Assembly (NCBI RefSeq): GCF_003054705.1
Contig: NZ_QAYX01000021.1
Location: 248,001-312,000, forward strand
Length of the DNA: 64,000 bases
Direction: 5' to 3'
Source: Opitutus sp. ER46
GTDB taxonomy: Bacteria > Verrucomicrobiota > Verrucomicrobiia > Opitutales > Opitutaceae
The notes below the pieces were generated by a model. It made no database searches. It had not been told where the DNA came from and worked only from the letters and a program-made list of their open reading frames with translations. Shown piece after piece: positions 26,402 to 35,231 of this stretch; positions within the stretch are counted from its first letter, which is position 1, and every line of letters starts with the position of its first letter. Position numbers and translations under genes: made by a program.

Positions 26402-27829
26402 CTAGAGGCCTTCGTTGTCGACGAGCCAGGCGAGGGCGGCCATGGCGGCGGCGCCGAGGTGCAACTCGCGCGGATTCACCGCGTCGATCGTGTCGTGCGC
26501 GGCATGGTGCACGTCGAAGTAGCGTTGGGAGTCGTTGTGAATCTCGCCGACGGTGTAGCCGAGCGGCAGGAGCGGGCCGACGTCCATCCCGCCGTGACCG
26601 CTGCGGAATTCGGTGACGCCGTACGGGCGGAACAGCGGCAGCCAGCGGGCCGCGCGGGTGGCGGCATCGCCGGCGGGATTACCAAGCGAGATGGCGCGCG
26701 GATCGAAGCCGCCGCCGTCGCTTTCGAGCGCGAGCAGGTGCTTCTCACCGGCCGCCTTCACGCGGGCCGCGTAGGCCTGGCCGCCGCGACCGCCGTTCTC
26801 CTCGTTTGTGAATAGCACGCAGCGCAGGGTGTGGCGGGGCTGGAGTCCCAGCGCGCGGAAGATCCGCAGCACCTCGATGGCCTGCACCACGCCCGCGCCG
26901 TCGTCGTGCGCGCCGGGCGTGTTATCCCACGAGTCGAGATGGCCGCCGACCAGGATGACCTCGTCGGGAAATTCGCGGCCGCGGATCTCGCCGATGACGT
27001 TGTGCGACACGGCGTCGGGCAGCGTGCGCGCGTGGACCTTGAGCATGAGTCGGGGGCCACCGCCCGTGCGGGCCGCCTCGGCCAGGGCGTCGGCGAGCCG
27101 GTCCGCGGAGAGATTGGAGAGTGCGAGCGCGGGGATGACCTTGGCGCCTTCGGGAAAGCTGGTGACGCCGGCATGGGGCACGTCATCGGCCTGCAGGCTC
27201 ATGGACCGGACCACCGCGCCGACGGCCCCAAGGGCGGCCGCCGCGGCGGGACCGCGCGTGCGCTGGTCAACGGCGCCGCCGTAGGCCTGGCCGGTACGAA
27301 AATGCACCGGGTTCATCGGCCGGTTGAAGAAGACGATCCTGCCCTCGACCTTGGCGCGGCCAAGGGCGGCGAGTTCGTCCAACGACTTCACCTCGATGAC
27401 GGGGGCGGTCAGGCCCGCCTCCGGCGTGGCGCCGGAACGGCCGAGCGCCAGCGCGGCGAGCGGAACCATGCCCTTGGCGTCCAGCAGCGCGACCGACTCC
27501 GGCGCGCCCCGTTCCCAGTGCGGAACCATGACCTCCTGCGCTTCGACGCGGTCTGCCGGCACGGCGGCGAGAACCTGGCGGGCCCAGACGACCGCGCCCT
27601 CGAGGGATTTTGAGCCGGCGAGCCGCCCGGGATGAGCGCTGACCAGGTCGCGCAACCGGGCGTAAGCCTGGCCGTTCGTGAGCGCCTCGGTGTAGATCCG
27701 GCGCACCGTCTCCTCGTCCGCGGGGGACGGTGCGGCTGGAGTGGCGACCGCAGCGCTTTGCGCGAAGGCGGGGGCCGCCAGCAGGACGAGACCGAGGAGG
27801 AGGCGGGGCAGACGGGCAGAGGCGGACAT
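26402..27829 (-). CDS. Secreted M28 family metallopeptidase, carboxypeptidase Q-like
   Basis: A predicted 475-residue exported aminopeptidase or dipeptidase with two zinc ions. The signal peptide covers residues 1-23 (LAAPAFAQ). A PA-like insertion (about 130-265) precedes the catalytic core. Ligands in order are His297 in GGHLDSWD, Asp309 in AHDDGAG, the Glu pair 343-344 in TNEENGG, Asp371 in ESDGGG, and a late His in VHHAAHDT. The ATG at 27829 is chosen because it starts the signal peptide. It is divergent from pepF with a 64-base gap, which suggests shared control of two peptidases. Confidence 0.9.
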   Translation of the reverse strand: MSASARLPRLLLGLVLLAAPAFAQSAAVATPAAPSPADEETVRRIYTEALTNGQAYARLRDLVSAHPGRLAGSKSLEGAVVWARQVLAAVPADRVEAQEVMVPHWERGAPESVALLDAKGMVPLAALALGRSGATPEAGLTAPVIEVKSLDELAALGRAKVEGRIVFFNRPMNPVHFRTGQAYGGAVDQRTRGPAAAAALGAVGAVVRSMSLQADDVPHAGVTSFPEGAKVIPALALSNLSADRLADALAEAARTGGGPRLMLKVHARTLPDAVSHNVIGEIRGREFPDEVILVGGHLDSWDNTPGAHDDGAGVVQAIEVLRIFRALGLQPRHTLRCVLFTNEENGGRGGQAYAARVKAAGEKHLLALESDGGGFDPRAISLGNPAGDAATRAARWLPLFRPYGVTEFRSGHGGMDVGPLLPLGYTVGEIHNDSQRYFDVHHAAHDTIDAVNPRELHLGAAAMAALAWLVDNEGL

Positions 27830-27893
27830 GGCGCGCAACAATTTGCCGAAGCCGACTCGACGCAAGCGGGGTTTCCCCGCAACGTCGCGCCCC

Positions 27894-29804
27894 ATGATGC
27901 ATCACAGTTTGCTCAACGGCGGCGTCCTCAGCGTGGTCTCGCTGGCGGTCGCCGGGACCCTCGGCGCGGCGACAAAACCGGAGACGCGTAACCGCGCCGA
28001 GATCGCGGCGCAGTACAAGTGGGACTTCACGCCCATCTATGCCGACTGGCCGGCGTGGGAGAACGGGATGAAGGAGATGGAAGCGAAGATGGATGCCTTC
28101 GCCGCGCTCAAGGGCACGCTGGCGCAGGGGCCGGCCGCAGTGCTCAAGGCCTACCGCGCGTACGACGAGATCGGCATGATGCAGTACAAGGTCTTCCGCT
28201 ACCCGCAGCTCCAGCGCGACATCGACACGCGCAACCAGGACGTCGGCGGCAAGTTCCAGCGCGTCGGCGCGGTGTTCGCGAAGTTCGGCACCGCCACCGC
28301 CTGGTTCACGCCCGAGCTGCTCTCGATCCCGCAGGCGACAATGGAGCAGTGGATCGCCGCCACGCCTGAGCTCGGCATCTACAAGTTCACCATCCTCGAC
28401 AACTACCGGCAGCAGGCGCACGTGCTCGATGAGAAGGGCGAGAAGCTGCTGTCCTTCTCCTCCCGCTTCGGCCAGACGCCGGGCGCCATCTTCCAGGAGC
28501 TGAGCACATCGGACATCAAGTTCCCGAAGGTCACGCTGTCGGACGGCAAGGAGCTTACGCTGACCCCCGGCACGTACCAGCAGATCCTGCAGACGAACTA
28601 CAACCAGGCGGACCGCGCGAAGGCGTTCGAGGCGTTCATCAAGACCTACGCGGCAAACGCGAACACCTACGCCGCGATCTACAACGGCGTGATGCAACGC
28701 GGCTGGTTCACGGCGCAGGCCCGGAACTATCCCTCGACGCTCGACGCCGCGCTCGATGGCAACGCGATCCCGACGGCGGTCGTGCAGACGCTCGTCGACA
28801 CCGTGCGCGCCGGCACCGGCCCGCTCCAGCGCTACATGAAGCTGCGCCAGCGGCTGCTCGGCGTGCCGACGTATCACCTCTACGACGGGCAGATCCCGAT
28901 CTTCCAGAGCACGCAGAAGTACCCGTATGACGAATCCAAGGACGTCGTCATCGCGTCGGTGGCGCCGCTCGGAGAGGAGTACGTGGCCAAGTACCGGAAG
29001 TTCGTCTCCGGCGGCCGCATCGACGTGTACGAGAACGACGGCAAGCGCAGCGGCGCGTACAGCGCCGGCGTGTACGGCGTTGGCCCGTACCTGCTGCTCA
29101 ACTACAACGACACGCTCGACGCGATGTTCACCTTCGCCCACGAGGCGGGGCACGCGATGCACACGGTCCTCTCGTACGAGAACCAGCCGTTCGTCTCGGC
29201 CGACTACACCATCTTCGTCGCCGAGGTTGCCTCGACCACGAACGAGCGCTTCCTGCTCAACCAGCTGCTCCAGACCACGACCGACCCGAAGGAGCGCTTC
29301 CTCCTCCTGCAGCACGCCGTCGATTCGATCGTGGGCACGTTCTACACCCAGACTCTGTTCGCGGATTATGAGCTGCGCGCGTTCCGCCGGGTGGAGCAGG
29401 GCCAGCCGATCACGGCGGAGGTCCTGAGCGGCATTTACCAGCAGCTGCTGCGCGACTACTACGGCGACGCGGTGACCCTCGACGACCTGTACAAGTTCAA
29501 CTGGGCGCGCATCCCGCACTTCTTCAACTCGCCGTACTACGTCTATCAGTACGCCACCTGCTTCGCCTCCTCGGCGAAGATCTTCAAGGCGATGACCACC
29601 GGCGCGCCGGCCGACCGCCAGGCGGCGACCGCGCGGTTCCTCACCCTGCTGAAGAGCGGCGGCGACGATCATCCCGTGAAGCAGCTGCAGAAGGCCGGCA
29701 TCGACCTGACGCAGCGCGAGACCGTCCAGGCCGTTGTCGACCAAATGGATGAACTCGTGACGCAGATGGAGGCCGAGGCCGCCAAGATCGAGGCCAAGCA
29801 CTGA
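27894..29804 (+). CDS. Oligoendopeptidase F family (M3B) peptidase with a signal peptide
   Basis: A predicted 636-residue zinc metallopeptidase. The HEAGH motif starts at His416 in FAHEAGHAMHT. The third ligand Glu is in FVAEVASTTNERFLLNQLL, and the helical M3 fold surrounds it. Residues 1-26 look like a signal peptide (hydrophobic LSVVSLAVAGTLGAA), unlike classical cytoplasmic PepF, so it probably degrades oligopeptides in the periplasm. The start may be either of two consecutive ATG codons. It is divergent from the M28 peptidase. A terminator and a hexamer repeat follow. Confidence 0.9.
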   Translation: MMHHSLLNGGVLSVVSLAVAGTLGAATKPETRNRAEIAAQYKWDFTPIYADWPAWENGMKEMEAKMDAFAALKGTLAQGPAAVLKAYRAYDEIGMMQYKVFRYPQLQRDIDTRNQDVGGKFQRVGAVFAKFGTATAWFTPELLSIPQATMEQWIAATPELGIYKFTILDNYRQQAHVLDEKGEKLLSFSSRFGQTPGAIFQELSTSDIKFPKVTLSDGKELTLTPGTYQQILQTNYNQADRAKAFEAFIKTYAANANTYAAIYNGVMQRGWFTAQARNYPSTLDAALDGNAIPTAVVQTLVDTVRAGTGPLQRYMKLRQRLLGVPTYHLYDGQIPIFQSTQKYPYDESKDVVIASVAPLGEEYVAKYRKFVSGGRIDVYENDGKRSGAYSAGVYGVGPYLLLNYNDTLDAMFTFAHEAGHAMHTVLSYENQPFVSADYTIFVAEVASTTNERFLLNQLLQTTTDPKERFLLLQHAVDSIVGTFYTQTLFADYELRAFRRVEQGQPITAEVLSGIYQQLLRDYYGDAVTLDDLYKFNWARIPHFFNSPYYVYQYATCFASSAKIFKAMTTGAPADRQAATARFLTLLKSGGDDHPVKQLQKAGIDLTQRETVQAVVDQMDELVTQMEAEAAKIEAKH

Positions 29805-29856
29805 CCGCGCCCCGGGCCTCGAACGTTACAGGTTCGAAAGTTACAGGTTTCAAGTT

Positions 29857-29896
29857 GAGCCCGGGCCGCGGAAGGCGGTCCGGGCTCTGTGTTTTG
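29857..29896 (+). terminator. Intrinsic terminator after the M3 peptidase gene
   Basis: The arms 29857-29869 and 29875-29887 pair over 13 bases with one G-T pair and a five-base loop. TGTGTTTTG follows. Confidence 0.8.
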
Positions 29897-29898
29897 GA

Positions 29899-29945
29899 GA
29901 GTGAAAGTGGCCGGAGGCGTGAAAGTGAGAGTGAAAGTGAAAGTG
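29899..29945 (+). repeat. GTGARA hexanucleotide repeat after the M3 peptidase terminator
   Basis: Two short runs of GTGAAA/GTGAGA units are separated by a GC-rich decamer. Upstream, 29823-29855 has two copies of a GTTACAGGTT unit. The orientation is the same relative to the upstream gene as in other copies. Confidence 0.8.
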
Positions 29946-29994
29946 GCGGCGACGGAGGGTGGGCTTGGGGGGATATCCGTTGCGGGGCGTCCGT

Positions 29995-30058
29995 TTCTGA
30001 CCTCTGACCTCTGACGTCTGACGTCTGACCTCTGACATCTGACCTCTGATCTCAGACC
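29995..30058 (+). repeat. TCTGACN heptanucleotide repeat
   Basis: Eight or nine tandem heptamers TCTGACC, TCTGACG or TCTGACA lie about 100 bases before the sulfatase gene. The rest of 29805-30157 holds the terminator, the hexamer repeat and no gene. Confidence 0.88.
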
Positions 30059-30157
30059 GCCGGCCGGTGGTTTCCTCCCGAGACCAGTGACGGCGGTTGC
30101 CAGCGACGGGGAGAGCGGCGCAACCTGACGGCCGTCGGGTCGTCTCTTTCCATTCTC

Positions 30158-31828
30158 ATGTACCCCGTTGTTCCTCGGCTTCTGTTCTGTTTGGGCTTGG
30201 TGCTTCCGGCCGCCGCCATTGCCGCGGAGCCGACGCCCGCGCGCCCCAATGTCATCCTGATCCTCGTCGACGACATGGGGTGGGGCAATGTGGGCTGCTT
30301 CGGCGGCACGGTGGAGACGCCCAACATCGACCGGCTCGCTTCGGGCGGCGTCCGCTTCAATCAGTTCTACAGCAACGCGCGCTGCTGTCCGACCCGCGCC
30401 GTGCTGATGACCGGCCTGGCGCCGCACCAAGCCGGCGTCGGCCACATGACCTTCCGGCGGACCGGCAAGGCGCCCTCGCGGATGGAGGAACGGATGCAGG
30501 TGCCGGCATCGTACCGTGGCTTCCTGAGCGAGGCCGTGCCCACCTTGCCCGAGATGCTGCGCGAGGCGGGCTATGCGACATTCATGAGCGGCAAGTGGCA
30601 CCTTGGTTCGGACAACCCGGCGCACTGGCCGGTGCAGCGGGGCTTCGACCGCTTCTACGGTTTTCTCGAGGGGACCTCCCAGTACTTCGCGCCGGAAGAC
30701 CTCCACCGCGGCAACGAACCCATCCAGCCGCAAGGCGAACGCTACTACACGACCGACGCCTTCACGCAGGAGGCGCTCGGTTTCATCCGGGAACACCGGG
30801 CGGCGAAGGACGCGAGGCCGTTCTTCCTCTACCTCGCGTACAACGCCCCGCATTTCCCGATGCAGGCGATGCCGGAGGATTTCGCCAAGTATCGCGGGCG
30901 GTACCGCGTCGGCTGGGATGTGCTGCGCGAGAAGATCCTCGCCCGCCAGAAGGAGCTCGGACTCGTCCCGGCCAACACCACGCTCGCCCCGCGGCCTTCG
31001 ACGCCCGGCAACAAGCTGGGCCTGCCGGGCGGGCCCGTGCCAGCGTGGAGCGACCTGACGCCGCAGCAGCAGGATGAGATGGACGCCATCATGGCGACGT
31101 ACTCGGGGATGATTGACCGCGTCGACCAGAACATCGGCAAGCTGCTGCAGGATCTGCAGGCGAGCGGCGAACTGGAGAACACGCTAATCTTTTTCCTTTC
31201 CGACAACGGCGCGGAGGCGGAGGCGCCGGAACTCGGCCGGTTCCAGATGTCCAACCTTGGCCAGTACGGCAAAGGCGGCGCCCGCTACGGTCGGGCCTGG
31301 GCGACCGTTTCGAACACGCCTTTCCGCGACTACAAGCACTTTGCTCACCAGGGCGGCGTGCAGACCCCGCTGATCGTGCACTGGCCGCGCGGGCTGAAGC
31401 CGGAGCTGCGCGGGCAGGTGGTCACGCAATTCGGTTTCCTGCCCGACATTGTCGAGACCTGCCTGGCGGTCGGCGGCGCCAAGCGCCCGGCCGTACGGCA
31501 GGGTCAGCCGGTGCCGGCGAGCGACGGCGAGAATCTCCAGCCAGTCCTGCAGGGTGGGAGCGCGCCGCTGCACCGCACGCCGGTCTGCATCGAGCACGAG
31601 GGCAATCGGCTGGTGCGCGATGGCCGGTGGAAGCTGGTCGGTTACGCGAACCAGCCCTGGGAGCTGTACGACATGGAGACGGACCGCAGCGAAGCGCACG
31701 ACGTCGCGAAGGCCCAGCCGGAGGTCGTTGCCCGGCTGAGTGCGGCCTACGGGGCCTGGGCGGCGCGCGCCGGCGTGCGGCCTTGGAGCGAAGCGCGCAA
31801 GTACTCGGTCTATCCGGACGAACGCTGA
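30158..31828 (+). CDS. Secreted arylsulfatase, type I sulfatase family
   Basis: A predicted 556-residue sulfatase. The signal peptide is residues 1-23 (AAAIAAEP). The metal site PNVILILVDDMGWGNVG provides the first Asp pair. Cys76 in CCPTRAVLMTG matches the C-x-P-x-R consensus for formylglycine formation. GKWHLG, FFLSDNGAE and the C-terminal sulfatase domain (DGRWKLVGYANQPWELYDM) complete the fold. The modifying enzyme is not in the window. It would remove sulfate from sulfated glycans or phenolic esters in the periplasm. A heptamer repeat starts about five bases after the stop. Confidence 0.93.
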   Translation: MYPVVPRLLFCLGLVLPAAAIAAEPTPARPNVILILVDDMGWGNVGCFGGTVETPNIDRLASGGVRFNQFYSNARCCPTRAVLMTGLAPHQAGVGHMTFRRTGKAPSRMEERMQVPASYRGFLSEAVPTLPEMLREAGYATFMSGKWHLGSDNPAHWPVQRGFDRFYGFLEGTSQYFAPEDLHRGNEPIQPQGERYYTTDAFTQEALGFIREHRAAKDARPFFLYLAYNAPHFPMQAMPEDFAKYRGRYRVGWDVLREKILARQKELGLVPANTTLAPRPSTPGNKLGLPGGPVPAWSDLTPQQQDEMDAIMATYSGMIDRVDQNIGKLLQDLQASGELENTLIFFLSDNGAEAEAPELGRFQMSNLGQYGKGGARYGRAWATVSNTPFRDYKHFAHQGGVQTPLIVHWPRGLKPELRGQVVTQFGFLPDIVETCLAVGGAKRPAVRQGQPVPASDGENLQPVLQGGSAPLHRTPVCIEHEGNRLVRDGRWKLVGYANQPWELYDMETDRSEAHDVAKAQPEVVARLSAAYGAWAARAGVRPWSEARKYSVYPDER

Positions 31829-31832
31829 GGGA

Positions 31833-31891
31833 CAGAAGCCGGAGGCCAGAGGCCGGAAGCCGGAGGCCGGAAGCCAGAGGCCAGCCGGTCA
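31833..31891 (+). repeat. GGAAGCC heptanucleotide repeat tract after the sulfatase gene
   Basis: About eight heptamers of the GGAAGCC / GGAGGCC / CAGAGGCC type begin four bases after the sulfatase stop. They end in CCGGTCAGAAC, like the tract after glcF. Confidence 0.88.
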
Positions 31892-31900
31892 GAACATCCT

Positions 31901-32011
31901 ATCCTCGGTGCCCTCTTCCGAACTCAGTGACCTCAGTGATCCGCCCCAGCAACCTCAGTGACCCACCCCATCGACCGGGCTTCTCAGTGTCCCCATGTCT
32001 CCGTGGTTCAT
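31901..32011 (+). repeat. CTCAGTG-containing dispersed repeat, second copy
   Basis: It contains four CTCAGTG units with variable spacing, then CTCCGTGGTTCAT. It aligns with 26157-26250 over several boxes. The remainder of 31829-32145 up to the next gene shows no reading frame or RNA feature that I can support. Confidence 0.7.
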
Positions 32012-32145
32012 TTCCGATCTGAACGCGGTCGGCTGTCCCGCGTCGGCTGACACCACCGGCCGGTGCGCGGGTCGGTGGGGGCGCCGGGCGTCGCCGCGGC
32101 GTCAAAAGGCTCGCGCCGCCGCGTTTCCCAACTGCACCCTCGATC

Positions 32146-32874
32146 ATGTCGCTCGACTCAGACCACTGGCCGCCGGGGGTCATTCCCATACGGGGCGCGA
32201 TGAGTCTGCCGCATCTGCTGGTGGACCGTGCGGGGGCGGTGCTGCTCGACACCGGACTGCCGGTGGACGCGGGCCGGATTCAGCGCGCGATGGCACGGGC
32301 GGGCGTGGGGCCGCGGGACTTGAAGGCGATCCTGCTCACGCACGGGCACATCGATCATGCGGGCAGCGCGGCTTGGGCGCGCGAGTGGAGCGGGGCGCCG
32401 GTGTACGCGCATCCGCTGGACCAGGCGCATATCGACGGGACCTTTCCCTACGATGGACTCGCGCGACTCACCGGACTGCTGGAGGCGGCGGGTCGGCCCG
32501 TGATGAAGTATCGCCCCGTGCCGATCGACGTGCCGCTGGCGGACGGGCAGGATCTGCCCTTGTGGGGCGGGTTGCGCGTGGTGCACCTGCCGGGGCACAC
32601 GGTCGGGCATTGCGGGTTCTATAGCGCCCGGCTGCAGCTGCTCTTCAGCGGCGATCTCTGGGTGCGCTTCATGATGCGCACGCAAATCTCGCCGCGCGTG
32701 TTTTCCGATGCGCCGGGGCTCGTGTGGCCGAGCATGTTGAAGGCGCGGGCGCTGGGAGCGCGCTGGGTGATCCCCGGACACTACGGCCTGCCGAACGCGA
32801 CGCGGCTCCGGCGGCGGTTCGAAGACCTCTGCGAGGAGCACGAACGCCGCCGCCGGCCGGAGCATGTGGTCTAA
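32146..32874 (+). CDS. Metallo-beta-lactamase fold hydrolase
   Basis: A predicted 242-residue hydrolase. The metal motif THGHIDH places ligands at His66, His68, Asp70 and His71. PGHTVGH gives the next His, SGD the bridging Asp, and IPGHYG the last His. This is the glyoxalase II / general MBL pattern with two metals. No signal peptide was seen. The substrate cannot be inferred; it follows the sulfatase by 317 bases of repeats and is probably a separate unit. A hexamer repeat begins three bases after the stop. Confidence 0.85.
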   Translation: MSLDSDHWPPGVIPIRGAMSLPHLLVDRAGAVLLDTGLPVDAGRIQRAMARAGVGPRDLKAILLTHGHIDHAGSAAWAREWSGAPVYAHPLDQAHIDGTFPYDGLARLTGLLEAAGRPVMKYRPVPIDVPLADGQDLPLWGGLRVVHLPGHTVGHCGFYSARLQLLFSGDLWVRFMMRTQISPRVFSDAPGLVWPSMLKARALGARWVIPGHYGLPNATRLRRRFEDLCEEHERRRRPEHVV

Positions 32875-32876
32875 GG

Positions 32877-32904
32877 AGTGAAAGTGAGAGTGAGTGTGAA
32901 AGTG
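32877..32904 (+). repeat. GTGARA hexanucleotide repeat after the MBL-fold gene
   Basis: Four to five units of the GTGAAA/GTGAGA hexamer begin two bases after the TAA stop codon and run into a GGACGGCGG triplet-rich stretch. Confidence 0.8.
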
Positions 32905-32935
32905 GACGGCGGGACGGCGGGACGGAGGAGACGGA

Positions 32936-33039
32936 GAGGACGAGGGCTGCAATTATAAAGCGGTGAACACGGGGTGTTTCTGGGATAATGTCCAGATACT
33001 CGGAATAATGTCCGGATACTGCCGCGATAATGTCCGGAT
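32936..33039 (+). repeat. Dispersed element with AATAATGTCCGGATACT units, first copy
   Basis: It starts with a box GACGAGGGCTGCAA followed by TATA-like bases. After a variable segment come three direct repeats of (G)RATAATGTCCGGATACT at 32982, 33002 and 33024. The same box and repeat order recur at 50553-50665. The arrangement resembles tandem transposase-binding sites at the end of an insertion sequence, but no transposase is present. Confidence 0.7.
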
Positions 33040-33070
33040 CTTTTGTTTTCGCCCCCGGCGAAAACAAAAG
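33040..33070. repeat. Perfect 14-bp hairpin before chrA
   Basis: The arms 33040-33053 and 33057-33070 are exact reverse complements with a CCC loop. The left arm is T-rich and the right arm A-rich. It directly abuts the repeat element to its left, so it may be its terminal part, or a terminator for the upstream unit. Confidence 0.75.
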
Positions 33071-33118
33071 GGGATTGGGCTTTTCAAGGGGCGGGGCGGC
33101 TCGGCAGCTTGAGGACGC

Positions 33119-34444
33119 ATGAGCGACGCGCGCGCGCCCACGTTTGCGGAAGCGGTCAGGTTCTGGCTGAAGCTGGGGTTCATCAGCTTCGGCGGGCCGA
33201 CGGGGCAGATCGCGATCATGCACACCGAGCTCGTCGAGCGGCGGCGCTGGATCGGCGAGCAGCGGTTCCTGCACGCGCTCAACTACTGCATGCTCCTGCC
33301 GGGACCGGAGGCCACGCAGCTGGCGACGTACTGCGGCTGGCTGCTGCATCGCACCTGGGGCGGCATCGTCGCGGGCGTCCTGTTTGTCCTGCCCTCCGTG
33401 GTGCTGCTGTGGGCGCTGAGCTACGTGTATGTGGTGTACGGGACCGTGCCCGCGATCGCGGCGGTGTTCGCGGGGCTCAAGCCGGCGGTGACGGCGATCG
33501 TGGTGGCGGCCGTGATCCGGCTCGGCCGGCGGGCGCTGCGCACCCGCGTCATGTGGCTCATCGCGGCGGCGGCGTTCGGGCTGATCTTCTTCCTGAAGGT
33601 GCCGTTCCCGGCGATTGTCGGCGGCGCGGCGCTGGTGGGGTTCGCGCTGCGCTGGACCCCGTGGGCTCCGGTTGCGCCGACGGAGGCGGGCGGGGCGAAC
33701 GGCACGAACGTCGCCGCGCCGGCCGGTGGCTATGTCATCGACGATGCGGCCGCCGCGGCGGCGCACACGCGGCCGAGTTGGGGTCGGGCCCTGAAGGTGG
33801 TCGCGGTGAGCGTGGCGCTCTGGTGGGCGCCGATCGTGGCGGCGGGACTCTGGCAAGGCTGGCACGGAACGCTGGCGCAGGAGGGCGTGTTCTTCAGCAA
33901 GGCGGCCATGGTGACCTTCGGTGGAGCGTATGCGGTTTTGCCGTATGTCGGGCAGCAGGCGGTCGAGCACTTCGACTGGATCACCGCGCCGCAGATGCTG
34001 GATGGGCTCGGGCTGGCCGAGACGACCCCGGGGCCGCTGATCATGGTCGTGCAGTTCGTGGGCTTCCTGGGCGGGTGGCAGCACCCCGGGGGCCTGTCGT
34101 CGCTGCTCGCGGCGACGCTGGGGGCGCTGATCACGACGTGGGCGACGTTCGTGCCGTGCTTCCTCTGGATCTTTCTGGGCGCGCCGCACATCGAGCAGCT
34201 GCGCGGGCAGGCGAGCCTGAGCCGGATGCTCTCGGCGGTGACGGCGGCGGTGGTGGGCGTGGTGCTCAATCTGGCCGTGTGGTTTGGCCTGCATGTCTTC
34301 TTCCCGAGCGGTCTGGCCGGCGGGCGAATCGACGGCTTCGCCGTCGTGGTCTGCGCCCTGGCGTTCGTCGCGCTCCAGTTCTTCAAGGTCGGCATCGTTC
34401 CCGTGGTGCTCGTCAGCGGCCTCATTGGTTTCCTCTGGGCCTGA
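33119..34444 (+). CDS. chrA: Chromate transporter family protein (ChrA, long form)
   Basis: A predicted 441-residue membrane protein with two CHR domains, as in long-chain ChrA. Each half has its glycine signature: GFISFGGPTGQIAIMH at the start of domain 1 and MVTFGGAYAVLPYVGQQ at the start of domain 2. LPGPEATQLATYCGWL and LAETTPGPLIMVVQFVGF follow in each. It would export chromate in exchange for protons; the true substrate in this organism may differ. A GAGGA sequence a few bases before the ATG supports the start. No other metal-resistance gene is adjacent. Confidence 0.9.
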   Translation: MSDARAPTFAEAVRFWLKLGFISFGGPTGQIAIMHTELVERRRWIGEQRFLHALNYCMLLPGPEATQLATYCGWLLHRTWGGIVAGVLFVLPSVVLLWALSYVYVVYGTVPAIAAVFAGLKPAVTAIVVAAVIRLGRRALRTRVMWLIAAAAFGLIFFLKVPFPAIVGGAALVGFALRWTPWAPVAPTEAGGANGTNVAAPAGGYVIDDAAAAAAHTRPSWGRALKVVAVSVALWWAPIVAAGLWQGWHGTLAQEGVFFSKAAMVTFGGAYAVLPYVGQQAVEHFDWITAPQMLDGLGLAETTPGPLIMVVQFVGFLGGWQHPGGLSSLLAATLGALITTWATFVPCFLWIFLGAPHIEQLRGQASLSRMLSAVTAAVVGVVLNLAVWFGLHVFFPSGLAGGRIDGFAVVVCALAFVALQFFKVGIVPVVLVSGLIGFLWA

Positions 34445-34532
34445 GCGCGTGCCGCTGAGGCGGCGATCGGTCGGATGCGCGGCGGGCGGCTGAGCGCTTG
34501 CGTGGGCGGCACGTTTTTGCGGCCATGCGGGC

Positions 34533-35225
34533 ATGACGCCCCTCGTGGTCAATCCCGTTGCCCTCCTGCGCACGCCCTTCGCCGAAAAGTTCGGCGTGCC
34601 GCGGCAGAGCGGACTCGTACCGGAGGCGGAGGGCGTCGTGGAGTTCCTGCCGGAGTTTGCGGCACCGGAGTTCACGCGTGGGCTGGAGGCGTTCTCGCAC
34701 GTCTGGCTGATCACGGCCTTTCACAAGAATCCGGGTTGGACGGGTAGCGCGGTCGTGCGGCCGCCGCGGCTCGGCGGCAACGAGCGGGTCGGCGTGTTTG
34801 CGTCGCGTTCGCCGAACCGGCCCAACGGGCTGGGGCTCTCGCTGGTCCGCCTGCTCAGCATCGAACCCGGACGCCTGCGGGTGGCTGGCGTCGATGCCGT
34901 GGACGGCACGCCGGTGTACGACGTGAAGCCGTACCTGCCGTGGGCGGAGGCGATTCCCGACGCCACCTCAGATTGGGCCAAGGAACAGCCGGAGACCGTC
35001 CCGGCGGACGGCATCCACATTCCGGAGACGCTGGCGGCGCGGCTGGGCGGGGCGACGACGCGGCTCGTGCGGCAACTCCTCCGGCTGCAGCTGCAACCCG
35101 CGTACCAGGAGGCTGCGGGCCGCGACTACGGCATGACCGTCAGCGGCTGGAACGTCCGCTGGCGCGCCCGCGCCGAAGGTGGCGTCGAGGTGTTCGAGGC
35201 GACGCGGGTCGAGGACTGTGACTGA
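34533..35225 (+). CDS. trmO: tRNA (N6-threonylcarbamoyladenosine-37)-N6-methyltransferase TrmO
   Basis: A predicted 230-residue member of the TsaA/YaeB family that methylates t6A37 of tRNA-Thr to m6t6A. Family signatures are RTPFAEKFGVPRQSGL near the start, FSHVWLITAFHKN, VGVFASRSPNRPNGLGLSLVRL and DVKPYLPWAEAI. The length is normal. It stands alone between chrA and a convergent lipoprotein gene. Confidence 0.92.
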   Translation: MTPLVVNPVALLRTPFAEKFGVPRQSGLVPEAEGVVEFLPEFAAPEFTRGLEAFSHVWLITAFHKNPGWTGSAVVRPPRLGGNERVGVFASRSPNRPNGLGLSLVRLLSIEPGRLRVAGVDAVDGTPVYDVKPYLPWAEAIPDATSDWAKEQPETVPADGIHIPETLAARLGGATTRLVRQLLRLQLQPAYQEAAGRDYGMTVSGWNVRWRARAEGGVEVFEATRVEDCD

Positions 35226-35231
35226 GCCGCG

